Positions 30,597 to 42,800 of a stretch of DNA of 64,000 nucleotides are shown in pieces. The notes beneath the pieces are model-generated. The model did no database searches, was not told the origin of the DNA, and worked only from the letters and a program-made list of their open reading frames with translations. A program made the translations under genes and the position numbers. The number at the start of each line of letters is the position of its first letter. The first letter of the stretch is position 1. This stretch comes from Coemansia sp. RSA 1804 (taxonomy: Eukaryota; Kickxellomycota; Kickxellomycetes; Kickxellales; Kickxellaceae), in NCBI GenBank assembly GCA_027578815.1, contig JANBTH010000014.1:1-64000 (forward strand), in the 5' to 3' direction.

Positions 30597-31107
30597 TGCT
30601 GTGACTAGGAGGTAAGCGCTTACTGGGGGGATTTCTTTAATTGAATGAAAGAGTGGAATACAAATAAACGATGCTGGTTAAAAAAGGGGATATGGAATAA
30701 GCATACGTTGAACGCGCCTTTATTGTTTTCCACCATCCGCTTCCCCCCGATCCCAAGGCCTAAATTGTGTGATTTCCATTGGCTTTTTTTCATCCGGGAT
30801 ATTCGTCGTCTTTTTTCCCCTTCCCTTCTTCCGCCCCACACTCACTAATTATTTCCCCTCTTTCTGAGGCTCTTACTCATAATTCCTTTCCTTTTTTCTC
30901 TCTTTCTGCTCTTCTTTTTCATAACCCTTCCCGGGAGGCTAGCTAGTTGGGCGCGTGTATTCTATCTCTCTTGTCCTTTCTTTTTAATTCCAGTGATACA
31001 GCTAGTAACCCCGGTTTGACAGATAGAAACGCATACACTTTATTTCGTACTTTTACTCTGTTCTATATACTGTATTATTCTATTAGCGGTTCTTGGCAAG
31101 CGAAAGA
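30597..31107. other. Divergent intergenic region
   Basis: About 510 bp between the clathrin light chain and SIP5-like genes. It is pyrimidine-rich, holds both promoters, and has no ORF of note. Confidence 0.5.
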
Positions 31108-33918
31108 ATGGGCAACACAGCAACCAAACTCAACAGCACCACGGCGTGTGACGGCGGCGGACTAGTTCCCAACGGCATCTACAGCGATGAAACGCAGGAC
31201 TTTGACACAAAGGCAGTGCAGCGCTTGATATTCGCACGGCAAATGGCGCCGTTCTACCTGGGAGCCGATGACCCCGAAGAAGACACAGCAGCGGCAGCAA
31301 CAGCAACAGCAACTGAAGCGGGAGCATGTGATGCGGGTGGAAAGGCCAACAACGATGACGGGTGGTGGAGCTACAACTTGCTGGTTGCGCAGCGCGAAAG
31401 CAGCGAGCCTGTTTTGGATGGGGCAAGTGGTGGTGGCGTGCATAGCGCACAAATGTCTTCGGCTGCGTCGTCGACTGATGAAGCCGTCGGCCAAGCAGTG
31501 CTGCTGCAACCACAGCAACAGCTGCCGCCGCCGCCGCCGCCGCCGCCGCCGGCAGCGGGACATGCGCGCAAGGGGAGCGGGCTGTTTCGGCGGCTGAAGG
31601 GCTCTCCGTCGCAGAACCAGCATAGCCAGACCCAGCTGTCTGGCGACTCGCGCCCAGTGTCAGGGCGCTCGCAATCTACTCCGCTGGGACAGCACGAGCG
31701 GTCATTGTCCGATGCAGCATTGCAGCCAGCTTCTTCTTCCTCTGCCGCTGCTGCTGGTGTGGTGCCGCCATCGGCTGACTTTTGGCGGCAACTGCTGCGT
31801 CGCCACATCGAGTGCCCCATCTGCTTTCTGTACTATCCAAAGAACATCAACTACACCAGGTGCTGCCATAAGCCCCTGTGCACCGAGTGTTTTGTGCAGA
31901 TTAAGCGCAAGATTGAGGACGACCACATCGAGCCCACGCACTGTCCCTATTGCGTCGAGCCCAATCTGGGGATCGTGTACTACCCGCCCACGCTGCCTGT
32001 TCCAACTGCTGCTGCTGCTGGCGCGCGCACAAAGCACAGGAAACAGAAGCTCAGTTCGCAGTTGTCGCAGAGCTCCATTTCGTCCGCAAAGGCCGACGCA
32101 TTGCCGTCGCCATCGTCTTCTTCGGCGGCTGGCCAGCAGCACGCGCGGTCAGCCACCACTGTTGCGCAACCGCTGCCTGCCGCCTTGTCTGAATCGGGAC
32201 GCACGCGCAGCCACTCGTCAGCCAGCACCATGGGCAGCCACCAGCGCCAGGGCGTGGGCCATGCAAATACCACGGGTGCTGCCAACACCAATAGCAGTGG
32301 CGGTGGGCGGCTGGAGCCAACCATTGTAATGAGCGACGACATTCGCCCCTCGCTGTCCAAGGATCTGGCAGCGCAGCTGGAATCTAAACGAAAGCGGCAG
32401 CTGCGGTCGGCCGAGAACATGGCGATGATTGCTGCTGCCACCAGGCGAATGAGCGCTCGTCAGCAGCATAATAACCAGCACTACACACTGAGCAGAGTTC
32501 CGTCAAGCGTGTCGGGAGCAGGTGCAATTGATGACGACGATCTGCCATTAGTCGGCAACAGCAGTACACGGGCCTCTTCTTCCACGCGCACAAGACTGTT
32601 CGATCGCCATGCTGGCAACAGTCGAGGCAACCCGACATCATCAGCAGCAGCAGCATCAGCATCGCGTGCTTCGATCCTTGGCAGTGGTGGTGGTGGTGGT
32701 CGGTCGCGTGGGTATGAGTCGGAGTACTCTAGGTTGTACAGGGAGATGCGGGCTGCTGGGCACACTGATCTTGAGGAGTATATGGTGCAGAGGGCTATTC
32801 GGATGAGTCTTTGCGAAGAAGAGCAGCAGCAGCAGCAGCAGCAGGAACAGCCGCAGCAGGAAACTCGCCATTCGGAGGAAACCCAGAGCGCTGTCAATGT
32901 CGACACCAGTCGGGAAGCGACTCTGCCTTCGGCTGTGGAGCATCCGTTGGCAAACGATGTGTCTGAGGAATCTGGTAACGGTGAGCCAGAACAATCTAGT
33001 GGCGATGGAGTGGAGGAGGAGACAAGCAGAGGAAACGGGCCAGAAGAAGAGACAGCCAATGAGCAGACCGGCCCAGCAGAGACTATGACGTCTAGCCACG
33101 AGTCAGACGAGACAGCCACATTGCCCTTTGCTTCAGACAGCTCCTCGGCCGACATTGCCACTGTGACTGCTGCTGATGCTGCTACCCAGCAACCACAACT
33201 GGCACCATTGTCATCGCGAGAGAATCTACCTCCACCTCCTCCTCCGCCAAGACATGATCTCTCCTTGGCAACGCCTGCAAGCAGCACAACCACGACCACA
33301 ATTACTACCAGTGCCACCAACGATCCCATCGTGTTTGACAGCAGCGAGCTCGATGCGATTGCCAACGTCTCCTCCATTCGCAGGAGAGCAGATACCGACA
33401 GCACAGCGAGACGCAGAGCAAAACCACCACCGCCTCCTCTTCCGCCGCGACTCCACACCATCCAGCACCTGACTACGCCGACTATCGTCAATGGCCACCA
33501 TGGAAGGAGCATCAGCGGCGGCATCATCGATACTACAAGCAGCTCACTCGTAAGAGACCTGCTTGACCTAAGCGAGGACGACAACAAGGAAACCCAGGCA
33601 TCGTCATTATCATTGCACCAGCAGCAGCAGCAGTTGCCTCCGCCCCTGCCTTTGCGCCGCAGACCGTCGCTGCCTCACGCAAGCGATGCAGCACAGCTGG
33701 GCACCACCAATCCGTTCTACTCCATGCCAGGCACTGCGACACAGCAGCAGCAGCAGCCGGGATCTCCTTCTGCCGATTCTGCGGCTGGTGGGCGTCGCCG
33801 GCGCCAACCTCCTCCGCCGCCAGTTCCTCCGCGCAACACCTCCGGCCAGCCAAAGACCGCGCAGCGCGAAAGGTCCGACTCTGCTTCGTCTAACCAGCAG
33901 CCGCTAATATCCTTGTGA
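31108..33918 (+). CDS. Sip5-like RING-type protein with N-terminal myristoylation signal
   Basis: 936 residues from ATG 31108 ([10 protein letters not shown]); the frame upstream begins only at TTG. Gly2 and Ser/Thr nearby make an N-myristoylation signal. The Sip5 N-terminal block is recognisable: [20 protein letters not shown], then [16 protein letters not shown]-like zinc domain at about 235-290 reads [20 protein letters not shown], then [13 protein letters not shown] and HCPYC. Near residue 557, [18 protein letters not shown] resembles a ubiquitin-interacting motif. The remainder is low-complexity with four proline-rich SH3-ligand-like stretches ([34 protein letters not shown]) and a CAG-encoded Gln run. 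Yeast Sip5 links Snf1 kinase and Glc7 phosphatase; whether that role holds here is inference. The protein is about twice the yeast length. The gene is convergent with OXA1 (107 bp). Confidence 0.9.
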   Translation: MGNTATKLNSTTACDGGGLVPNGIYSDETQDFDTKAVQRLIFARQMAPFYLGADDPEEDTAAAATATATEAGACDAGGKANNDDGWWSYNLLVAQRESSEPVLDGASGGGVHSAQMSSAASSTDEAVGQAVLLQPQQQLPPPPPPPPPAAGHARKGSGLFRRLKGSPSQNQHSQTQLSGDSRPVSGRSQSTPLGQHERSLSDAALQPASSSSAAAAGVVPPSADFWRQLLRRHIECPICFLYYPKNINYTRCCHKPLCTECFVQIKRKIEDDHIEPTHCPYCVEPNLGIVYYPPTLPVPTAAAAGARTKHRKQKLSSQLSQSSISSAKADALPSPSSSSAAGQQHARSATTVAQPLPAALSESGRTRSHSSASTMGSHQRQGVGHANTTGAANTNSSGGGRLEPTIVMSDDIRPSLSKDLAAQLESKRKRQLRSAENMAMIAAATRRMSARQQHNNQHYTLSRVPSSVSGAGAIDDDDLPLVGNSSTRASSSTRTRLFDRHAGNSRGNPTSSAAAASASRASILGSGGGGGRSRGYESEYSRLYREMRAAGHTDLEEYMVQRAIRMSLCEEEQQQQQQQEQPQQETRHSEETQSAVNVDTSREATLPSAVEHPLANDVSEESGNGEPEQSSGDGVEEETSRGNGPEEETANEQTGPAETMTSSHESDETATLPFASDSSSADIATVTAADAATQQPQLAPLSSRENLPPPPPPPRHDLSLATPASSTTTTTITTSATNDPIVFDSSELDAIANVSSIRRRADTDSTARRRAKPPPPPLPPRLHTIQHLTTPTIVNGHHGRSISGGIIDTTSSSLVRDLLDLSEDDNKETQASSLSLHQQQQQLPPPLPLRRRPSLPHASDAAQLGTTNPFYSMPGTATQQQQQPGSPSADSAAGGRRRRQPPPPPVPPRNTSGQPKTAQRERSDSASSNQQPLISL

Positions 33919-34025
33919 CGCCGCTATCATTCAAAAAAACCCCTTCCTGGTCGTTAAATAATTAAAAGTATAAACCCCCCTCTCTCTTTTCATTCCTAAT
34001 CCAAAAGAATATATAGAATTCTATT

Positions 34026-35323
34026 CTACTTTTGCGGCTTGTGCTTGACAACAAACTTCACCTTTCTCTTCAGCAGCTTGTTGACAAGCTGCTTCGAGGC
34101 CGGCACCTGCCTATCCACGTAGGTGGACTTTACCACGGCGTCGATGTTAGCCCATCTGCGGAAGAGCTTGCTGTGGAAGAGCAGGCTCTGGAAGATGGAG
34201 ATCAGGTTGTTGGTGGTCCAGAAGATAAAGACACACGCCGGGAACTTGTACGTAAACGCAATGGCCACCACACCGGTGACGCGCATCATGATCTTCATGC
34301 CGGGCTTCATATCGGAGGCCGAGGTGATTCTGGACTGCAGCTCCATGGCAACCATCGTGCCGACGCACGAGATGGCCGGGAGGATGAAGTACGGATCGTA
34401 GGTGCTCAGATCCGTGAACCAGAGCGCGCCGCCGGTGTTCAGGTAGGTGACGGGGATGTGTGTCAGATCGCGGAGCGCCATGAACATGAATATCATGATG
34501 GGGAGGAGCGTCAGGTTGCCGAACGCTGCGCGGAACGGCTTGATTCCGCGCTTCTTGTAAAAGTTCATCATAAGCTGGCTGCTCTGCATCGAGTCCATCG
34601 TGTTGCCGCGCTGCTGGGCAAACTTGGCCTTCTCTCTCAGCGCATCGAGCTCGGGCTTCACGTTGTTGACGCGGACCTGCTCGCGCTGGCAGCTGATCAT
34701 CAGCGGGAGCAGCGCTCCGCGCATCGCCACGGTCACCGCGATTATTGTCGCCCACCAGGGGAGCCCTGTCAACACGTGCGCGTACTCCAGAAGGTACTCG
34801 AACATCCGCGTCGGGAGTATCGTTGTCAGTCCGTGGTTTGCGAGATCCCCGATCTTCATCGTCAGCTCGCCCACCATCGACAGGTCGCTCAGCTCCTGCG
34901 GAACCATCGGCTCCGATCTTCTTGCCGCGCTTGCGTGGAACTGGCGCCGCCAGTTGCTCTGCAGAACCGCGCTCTTAACCAGCGGCGCCCTCGAAACTCC
35001 TCCCAGTCCTCCTATTATACCCACAGGCGCTACCTGCTTCTGCTGTTGCTGTCTTCCAAACCTATCTTGTTGAAAATGGCATTTCCATTGTTGTATTTTT
35101 TTTAGCTGACTGAATTAGAATACCCATGGAAGCATAATGGAATTCGCTTTTTTTTATCTGTGGAAGCGGTAAGTCCTGCTCGTCGTTGTTTTTTCCTCTT
35201 CTTTCTATCTCTTTCTCTCTCGTTGTTATTCCCGTGTACTTACCGTAGCAGCGTCGGCTGCCTTGGTGGCATCCGCATTGCAGTGGCAATGTAGGCAGCC
35301 GGAAATCTTTTGGCCTGATTCAT
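34026..35323 (-). CDS. OXA1: Mitochondrial inner-membrane insertase Oxa1, one intron
   Basis: The spliced CDS is 35323-35244 + 35061-34026 (371 residues). Exon 1 reads MNQAKRFPAAYIATAMRMPP then RQPTLLR, an acid-free, Arg-rich mitochondrial presequence. Exon 2 continues FGRQQQQKQVAPVG. The YidC/Oxa1 core has the LLEYAHVLTGLPWWATII block, TVAMRGALLPLMI, the KRGIKPFRAAFGNLTLLPIM region, LRDLTHIPVTYLNTGGALWF and FPACVFIFWTTNNLISIFQ, giving five TM helices. A basic C-terminal tail (KLLKRKVKFVVKHKPQK) fits mitoribosome binding. The LxTGG-LWF block matches Oxa1 rather than Cox18. Read without the intron, the frame has only a GTG start at 35024. Confidence 0.92.
35062..35243 (-). other. OXA1: Intron of OXA1 (182 bp)
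   Basis: On the minus strand the donor is CG|GTAAGT and the acceptor ACAAGATAG|G. It is phase 2, and the join restores CGG (Arg) followed by TTT GGA AGA in frame with the YidC core. An alternative acceptor (TCAGTCAG) about 40 bp upstream gives an immediate stop. Confidence 0.75.
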
Positions 35324-36237
35324 TATCACCCGTCTAGCTTTTAATTTATGATAAAGAGGAAAATATAGGATATAAAATAACAACAACAACAATAGTATAA
35401 TCAAGAACAAGGAGATATGAAATAAAAAAAAGCGGAACCGACTTGCAATCAAAACTTTTTTGTTCATGCATGTCTATCATAAGCCAGATTTGATTATCCA
35501 GTTGGTCGGTTGATCGGATTAGCTTTTCGCGGGATTCCGGTTATTATATCTCAAGCCCATCAGTCATTTGTTGAAGTGGATGCTGGATCAGCTCATACTC
35601 TATCATTAATCAGCTTTGCAACGGATGACCTCCCCAATTCCTCCTCTCTTCCGATGGCATCTGCGTGTCTTTTGACCAGCGCTTATTGCCATTCTATTAT
35701 TTCCAATGTCTTTTCCCGATCACGTACTGGCGTTACTAGGACCAAGTCGGCTTTACATAAGAGAGAAAAAAGGCACAACACACATACATGCGTACACAAT
35801 ATGAGCGCCTCGTTTCCCATCCACCCATCTCATTTTCATTCTTGTGATGCTAAATATAGTAACCCTACCTAGTTAGACTAGAATCTTGCTTTTTGGCACA
35901 CAGATGCCGAAAAAAGGTCCCCTCCCTCCCCCAAACAGATGATCACACGGCCGGTATCATTCTTTGCTTCTTTTTTGTTGCTATATGTTCCGCCACCGGA
36001 TAACTGATATGTGTGGAATAGGAGGAATGATACTTATTGTTTCAAATGTCAAAGAGTCGTCTGGCTTTCAAATAAATAAGCAGATAAATGCGGTGGGTGG
36101 ATATGAAAGCAAAAAGACGACTGGAAGGAATAAGAAATGAGGGAATGTCATTAAAAGTAAAGACATTTCGCTTCCTCTAGACACACTAACATCTATACAT
36201 TCACCTTGCTACACAATTATTCTAACGATACACAACA
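35324..36237. other. Divergent intergenic region, 0.9 kb
   Basis: This separates OXA1 (minus) from the peptide transporter (plus). A 120-codon plus-strand frame at 35510-35872 starts at ATG or an alternative start but has no recognised motif and a Ser/His-rich composition, so I do not call it a gene. Confidence 0.5.
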
Positions 36238-37986
36238 ATGGGTAATGACATAGAGACAGGCCAGGAACACCTACCAGAGTACTCGTACGAGACTGCAAAG
36301 TCCTCGAATGGGATGCTCGAGAAGCCGTCGTCCATTCATGAGGTTGCAGAGCATGACGAGCTTGGCGAGAACGAGCGCTGGCCAACCCCCGAAGAGGAAA
36401 GAACGTGGCAGCGGGTGGCAGACAATGTTCCAGCCAAGGCGTTTCTCATCATCGTGACCGAGTTCTGCGAGCGATTCACGTACTACGGCGTATCGGGGAT
36501 ATTCCAGAACTACATCCAGAACAAGTACAAGGCGTCTGGGTCAAACCCGGGCGCCATCGGCGGCGGCAAGCACATGGCCACGGGGCTGGGCAATTTCTTC
36601 CAGTTCTGGTGCTACATCACGCCGATTCTTGCCGCTGTGATTGCCGACCAGTGGTGGGGCAAGTACAAGACGATTCTGGTGTTTGCTGTGGTTTACCTTG
36701 TTGGTGATCTGATTCTTACGCTGACGTCGATTCCGTCGTCCATCCGCAGTGGCGGGGCGCTTCCGGGGCTTGTGGTTGCGATGGTTGTCATTGGGCTTGG
36801 AACCGGCGGCATCAAGGCCAACGTTTCGCCCATGGTGGCCGAGCAGTACCAGCGCCAGCGGCCCTTTGTGCGCAAACTGAAGAGCGGCAGGGAGGTGCTG
36901 GTTGACCGCGCCACCACAGTCCAGTCGATATTCAACTGGTTCTACTGGGCCATCAATGTTGGCAGCCTCTCTGCTATTGCCACCTCCGAACTCGAGCACA
37001 ATGTCGACTTTTGGCCCGCATACCTTCTGCCCACACTGATGTTTGTTGTCTGCATTGCCGTGTTCTGGGCCGGACGCAACACATACGTGCTTACGCCGCC
37101 AACAGGATCGATTCTCCTCAAGGCGATGCGCTGCATGACTACCGGCTTCAAGCAGTCGCGCGCAGCCAAGAAGGCGGGCAATGCGATTGTGGACGATGCA
37201 GGCAAAGGGAGCAGCTGGATAGAGTACGCCAAGCCGTCCAACATGAGCGGCTCGCTGCCAGCTAGTGTTACTTGGGACGATGCGTTTGTCGACGAGCTGA
37301 GGCGCACACTCAGGGCATGCAAGGTGTTTCTCTTCTTCCCGGTGTACTGGCTGTGCTACGGCCAAATCACCAACAACCTGGTGTCGCAGGCGGGCGAAAT
37401 GAACACCGGCAGCGTGCCCAACGACATCATGCAGAACATTGATCCGCTGTTCCTGATTGTCTTCATCCCGATCTTCGACAAGCTGATTTACCCGGGACTG
37501 CGCAGATGCGGGATTGTCATCGGGCCAGTCGCGCGCATCTTCATTGGCTTTATTCTTGCGGCCGTTGCAATGGCCTACGCCGCAATCGTCCAGCACCTCG
37601 TGTACAGCTCTGCGCCGCACTACGACCATCCGGGCGCCGGACACAACGATATTTCGGCGGCTATCCAGATCCCGGCCTACGCCTTTGTTGCGTGGTCGGA
37701 GATATTCGCTTCAATCACGGGACTCGAGTACGCGTACACCAGGGCCCCGGCTTCGATGAAGTCCATTGTCATGTCGGTGTTTTTGTTCACAAACTGCGGA
37801 GGCGCCGTGCTGGCCTTCTGCTTCAACTCGATTGCCAGCGACCCGCATCTCGTCGAGAACTTTGCAGTCGTTTCGGGATTGATGGGCGGCTTTGCCTTTC
37901 TGTTCTACGCCTGCTTTTTCAAGTACGACCGCCAGAGTCGCGATGAAGAGCGGCGGAAGCAGCAGCAGCAACAATCCTTCTCTTAA
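36238..37986 (+). CDS. Proton-coupled di/tripeptide transporter, POT/PTR2 family
   Basis: 582 residues with about 12 TM helices. It shows POT-family motifs: VTEFCERFTYYGVSGIF (ExxERFxYYG proton/peptide motif in TM1) at about 77-93 and GLGTGGIKANVSPMVAEQY, the PTR2 signature region. FNWFYWAINVGSLSAI matches PTR2 signature 2 (FYxxINxGS). The cytosolic central loop KLKSGREVLVDRATT is typical of fungal Ptr2. Function is uptake of di- and tripeptides with H+ at the plasma membrane. The N-terminus is acidic and the C-terminus ends in a Gln run (QQQQQ). It is intronless with high GC3. The expected charge residues of TM1 are intact. Confidence 0.95.
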   Translation: MGNDIETGQEHLPEYSYETAKSSNGMLEKPSSIHEVAEHDELGENERWPTPEEERTWQRVADNVPAKAFLIIVTEFCERFTYYGVSGIFQNYIQNKYKASGSNPGAIGGGKHMATGLGNFFQFWCYITPILAAVIADQWWGKYKTILVFAVVYLVGDLILTLTSIPSSIRSGGALPGLVVAMVVIGLGTGGIKANVSPMVAEQYQRQRPFVRKLKSGREVLVDRATTVQSIFNWFYWAINVGSLSAIATSELEHNVDFWPAYLLPTLMFVVCIAVFWAGRNTYVLTPPTGSILLKAMRCMTTGFKQSRAAKKAGNAIVDDAGKGSSWIEYAKPSNMSGSLPASVTWDDAFVDELRRTLRACKVFLFFPVYWLCYGQITNNLVSQAGEMNTGSVPNDIMQNIDPLFLIVFIPIFDKLIYPGLRRCGIVIGPVARIFIGFILAAVAMAYAAIVQHLVYSSAPHYDHPGAGHNDISAAIQIPAYAFVAWSEIFASITGLEYAYTRAPASMKSIVMSVFLFTNCGGAVLAFCFNSIASDPHLVENFAVVSGLMGGFAFLFYACFFKYDRQSRDEERRKQQQQQSFS

Positions 37987-38550
37987 ATTAAAATTGCAGT
38001 AGAATGAACTGTGCTGCATTGTAATCGCAAGTGTTTTTTATTAGCTGCTGCTTTCTAGGAGGACTCTTTATATCATGCTTGTTTTTCGTGCTTCCCCTCG
38101 TTCTACCTTTCTATCCAGGTATCACTTTTGATATTTCGTTGTTGGTCAATTCCTTTACACAAACGGTATCCGCAAACCCCTCCCCCATGCCGTCATATCG
38201 TTATATTCCTTTAAAGCAACTCTTTATCTTCTCTGTTTGTTGTTCCAATTTCCATCTTTTTTTAAGTTTACGTTTCTCTTTTGCTATGCATTCCAAGTCT
38301 ATTAATTGGCAATGGATAGAGGAGTGGGCGGATGGGGGTAAGCCTCGAGACTTTTAAAGGAGAGAGAGAGGAAAGTAGACTTGCCTTGCTCTGTTCTTTT
38401 TCGTTCAGTCCCTTCTGCTCCTTCTTTTTATGTTGCTGTCGTTTTTTCCCATCCATCTCCTACATGTCTAATTAATACGCTATATACCGCAAAACAGCAT
38501 TTTTACTATATAATATTATAATACTATATTTTTGTTTCTTGTAAACAGCA
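37987..38550. other. Intergenic region
   Basis: About 565 bp, T-rich on the plus strand, with no coding signal. A CAG just upstream of the following ATG (TTTCTTGTAAACAG|CAATGG) could be a 5' UTR splice acceptor, but no donor can be fixed. Confidence 0.45.
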
Positions 38551-39120
38551 ATGGTCGAAACGTCAAGTCTCAGCTCACTCAGCACGGGAGCTATAATTGG
38601 CATAATATTTGCGATATTCTTTGGAATAGCAATATTTGTGGCGTTCCTATTAGGATGCGTGCTCTGGCGTCTACGCTGCATGGGAAAACGGGTGCATGCG
38701 CAGGAGCTTGCGGAAAAGGAAGAGGACGAGAGGCTCAAGCGGATGGAAGAAGCTCAGGAGAAGCGAAAGTCGTCGCAGACGCAGCCGTCTCAGACACAAT
38801 CGGTTTACAGCTGGATGCCGCAGCTGCCGGCCAGCGCCCATGCTCCGTCACAAGCTCCGCCTTCGCATCTGGCTCCGCCCCGGCCGTACCAGCCTCAGCC
38901 TCAGCCTCATCAACTTCCACCTCAAGCACGCCGCTACTCGCAGGAGCCCATCCACGGCAGACCTCGCACACAATACTACCAGCCGCAGCAGCAGCAGCAG
39001 CAGAAGCAATACCAGCCGAGTATCCACGAATCGCAAGCAAACAGACAGCTCCAGACACCGGCGGCTCGTCCCGTATCCCAATCATTTGTGCTTGTTCCTG
39101 CAACATCTCAAGCCTCGTAA
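38551..39120 (+). CDS. Single-pass membrane protein with Pro/Gln-rich tail
   Basis: 189 residues, function not recognised. A short Ser/Thr-rich N-terminus (MVETSSLSSLSTG) is followed by one strong TM helix at about 13-38 (AIIGIIFAIFFGIAIFVAFL). Next come a juxtamembrane Cys/Arg patch (WRLRCMGKR), a charged coiled-coil-like stretch (ELAEKEEDERLKRMEEAQEK) and a long Pro/Gln/Ser-rich tail with PQPQPQP and QQQQQQ runs. The positive patch after the TM predicts the N-terminus outside and the tail in the cytosol (type III topology). Fungal single-TM proteins with mid-size cytosolic low-complexity tails often act in cell-wall sensing or signalling, but nothing here proves this. Confidence 0.6.
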   Translation: MVETSSLSSLSTGAIIGIIFAIFFGIAIFVAFLLGCVLWRLRCMGKRVHAQELAEKEEDERLKRMEEAQEKRKSSQTQPSQTQSVYSWMPQLPASAHAPSQAPPSHLAPPRPYQPQPQPHQLPPQARRYSQEPIHGRPRTQYYQPQQQQQQKQYQPSIHESQANRQLQTPAARPVSQSFVLVPATSQAS

Positions 39121-39801
39121 CTCAACAGAAAAACATAAAACGAAGAAAGGACTGCTGCCAGATGTAGTGGGATTGCAGATTGTTGTTACCCGCCCACTTC
39201 ACATTTGGCACTCGGAGTTAAGCGAATGGTGTTTATATCCAGCACATCTTTTTAACAATTTCTTTTTTTCTTTTTCTTTCATTCTCCCGTTTTCATTTTG
39301 TTCATAGCATGACATGTATCACGCATATCACCGGAAACATCAAAATGAAAATGGAGTTCGGGGTTGTGTGAGCCAAATATCACAAGCGTCATCATCAGTG
39401 GCAGCAGAATTCCCACTCACTCGCTCTGGTCACGCTTGCGCTGTAGTGAAATCATTGAATGCCCTTTCTCACTGTGACCAACCGTTATCCGACACATAGA
39501 AAAGAAGGCAAGCTCCTTCCTACTCGCTCCCCTCTCTCCGAGAATAAATTTATCAGATTTTTTGGTTGATGGAAGGTGTATGCCAACAGTCACTATTCCT
39601 TGCCATCAGAACATATAAGAAAGGAACAAGCTGGCCGTTCTCTTTTTCTACGGATTCCTTTTTCTACTTTTTTCTTTTCTTGATTTTCATTTTTTCTTTC
39701 GTTTTTTCCTTCTCACGGCGTGTTCACTTTGTTGACTATAAATCAATTAAACCACAAAAGTAACTTAATCTTTTTTCATTCTGTTCCTTACGTAATCTAG
39801 A
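39121..39801. other. Intergenic region
   Basis: About 680 bp with no supported ORF. A T-rich run (39650-39720) and a CT-rich stretch precede the Ca2+-ATPase start. Confidence 0.5.
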
Positions 39802-42800
39802 ATGGAGGAAGCATACAGGGCAACGCCACAGAAGGTCCTCGACACACTCCACGCCAATTCGGACGAGGGGCTGACAACGTCGCAGGTGCATGAGCGGCAG
39901 CAAAAGTACGGACGCAATTCGCTTCCGGAGGAGCCAGCAACGCCGCTGTGGGAGCTGATAGCGGAGCAGTTCCAGGACCAGCTCGTGGTGATACTGCTGG
40001 GCTCGGCGGTGGTGTCGCTGGCGCTTGCGTTCTTTGAGGAGGGCGGCGACAGACTGACGGCGTACGTGGAGCCGGCGGTGATTATGCTCATTCTGGTGGC
40101 CAACGCAACGGTGGGCGTGCTGCAGGAGACCAGCGCGGAGAAGGCGATTGCTGCGCTGAAGGAGTACTCGCCCGACGAGTGCCGCGTGGTGCGGAACCGC
40201 GGGCAGACGGAGAAGGTGCATGCGGAGGAGCTGGTTCCGGGCGATATTGTGGTGGTCAGCGTCGGCGACAAGGTGCCTGCGGATGCGCGCGTGGTTGCGG
40301 TGGAGTCGTCGGTGCTGCGCGTGGACCAGGCGCTGCTGACGGGCGAGTCGGCAAGCGTGACGAAGGATGCGGCGGCGATTGAGGCGAAGGCGGGAGCGCG
40401 CGCGGTGGTGCAGGACCAGACGAACATGGTGTTTGCAGGCACCAGCGTGGTGTTTGGGCGCGCGCACTGCGTGGTGACGGGAACAGGCACAGACACGGCG
40501 ATTGGAGCGATCCATGCGTCGATGGCGGCGCAGACGGCGGAGAAGACGCCGCTGAAGAAGAAGCTGGATGCGTTTGGCGACACGCTGGCGAAGGTGATCA
40601 CGGCGGTGTGCGTGCTGGTGTGGGCGATCAACGTGAGGCACTTTGGCGAGGCGGCGCACGGCGGATGGGTGCGCGGCGCAGTGTACTACTTCAAGATCGC
40701 GGTAGCGCTGGCGGTTGCGGCGATTCCCGAGGGCTTGGCGGTGATCATCACAACGTGTCTGGCGCTGGGCACGCGGCGCATGGCCGAGAAGAGCGCAATT
40801 GTGCGCACGCTGCCGAGCGTCGAGACGCTTGGCTGCACCAGCGTCATCTGCTCCGACAAGACCGGCACGCTGACGACGAACCAGATGTCGGTGTCGCGCG
40901 TGGTGGTGCTTGGCGCCGACGCAGAGCCGCGCGAGCTGGAGGTCACGGGGACCAGCTTCGGGCCCGACGGACTTGTGCTGCGCGGCGGCCACGCGGTGCG
41001 CAACGCGGCGGCGGATGCGGAGGCGGTGCCGGGCGCGACGGAGGCGCTGCGCGAGGTAGCGCTTGTGAGCGCGCTGTGCAACGATGCGGCGGTTGCCTAC
41101 AGCCACGAGCGCGGCGCGCACACGCATGTTGGCGAGCCGACGGAGGCGGCGCTGCGCGTGCTGGCGGAGAAGCTGGGCACGTCCGACGCCGCCTTCAACG
41201 CGACGCTGGCGACGCTGACGCCGGCCGACCGCGCCGAGGCATGCTGCCAGTGGGCGCAGCAGCGGCACCGGCGCCTGGCGACGCTGGAGTTCACGCGCGA
41301 GCGCAAGTCGATGTCTGTTGTGGTTGCCGACGCCCACGACAAGAAGCGCGCGCGCCTGCTTGTCAAGGGCGCGCCCGAGAGCGTGCTTGCGCGCTGTGCG
41401 TATGCGCGCGTCGGCGCCGATGATGTTGCGCTGACGCCGCCGATGCGCGCCGCCATTGCGGAGGCTGCCGGCCGCCTGGGCGCCGAGCTTGCGCTGCGCA
41501 CGATGGCACTGGCGGTGCGCGACGAGCCCAGCGCAGACGCAGCGGTTGCGGCAGTTGCAGAGTCGGCAGCAGCGGCTGGCGAAGCCGATGGGCTTGCTGC
41601 GCTGGAGACGCAGCTGACGTTTGTCGGCCTGGCTGGCATGCGCGATCCGCCGAGGCCCGAGGCGCGGCGTGCCATTGCGCAGTGCGCTGCGGCTGGCATC
41701 CGCGTAGTCGTCATCACCGGCGATTCGCGCGAGACCGCCGAGAGCGTGTGCCGCGACATTGGCGTGCTGCCGCCCAAGGCTGTCGCTGCCGAGGCCGATG
41801 TCTCCTCGCTTGTCTGCACCGGCTCCGAGTTCGATGCGCTCGATGCCGCCGAGCAGCGCGAGCGCGCCGCGTCGGCGCGTGTGTTTGCGCGCACAGAGCC
41901 GCACCACAAGCTGCGGCTGGTCGCGCTGCTGCAGCAGGCCGGCCACGTTGTTGCGATGACTGGCGACGGCGTCAACGATGCGCCGGCGCTGCGCAAGGCC
42001 GACATTGGCGTGGCCATGGGCTCGGGCACCGACGTTGCCAAGATGGCGGCGGATGTTGTGCTGGCCGACGACAACTTCGCAACAATCGCCGTTGCGGTGG
42101 CCGAGGGCCGGGCCATCTACGACAACACGAAGCAGTTCATCCGCTATCTGATCTCGTCCAACATCGGCGAGGTTGTTGCTATCTTCCTGACTGTGTTGCT
42201 GGGGCTTCCCGAGGCGCTTGCTCCGGTGCAGCTGCTGTGGGTCAATCTTGTCACCGATGGGCTGCCAGCCACTGCGCTCGGCTTCAACCCGCCCGATCCG
42301 CTTGTTATGCGCCAGCGTCCGCGGTCGGCCACGCAGCCAATCGTGTCTGGCTGGCTGCTGCTGCGCTACGCTGTCATCGGCGCCTATGTCGGCGCTGCCT
42401 GCGTGTTTGGCTATGTGTGGCACTACGTGTACTCGCCAGCCGGCCCGCTCCTCTCCTACAGCGAGCTCACCAGCTTCCACCGCTGCGACACGCTGCTTGC
42501 GCCGCGCATCGACTGTGCCGAGGTCTTTGGCGCAACCGGCTTCCACGCGCGTGCTGCCAGCTCAATGGCGCTCAGCGTGCTCGTGTGCATCGAGATGCTC
42601 AACGCGATGAACTCGCTGAGCGAGAACGCTTCGCTGCTGGCTGTGCCGCTCTGGCGCAACCGCTCGCTTGTTGCCGCCATTGCGCTGTCGTTTGCGCTGC
42701 ATGCCGCCATTCTCTACGTTCCCTTCCTCAGCGCCATCTTTGGCGTTGTGCCGCTCAGCCTTCTCGAGTGGAAGGCCGTGTTCTACATCTCCGCGCCTGT

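Noticed and set aside
39736..42546. A 936-codon minus-strand frame rich in Arg/His
   Set aside because: It is the antisense shadow of the Ca2+-ATPase, which has every P-type motif on the plus strand.
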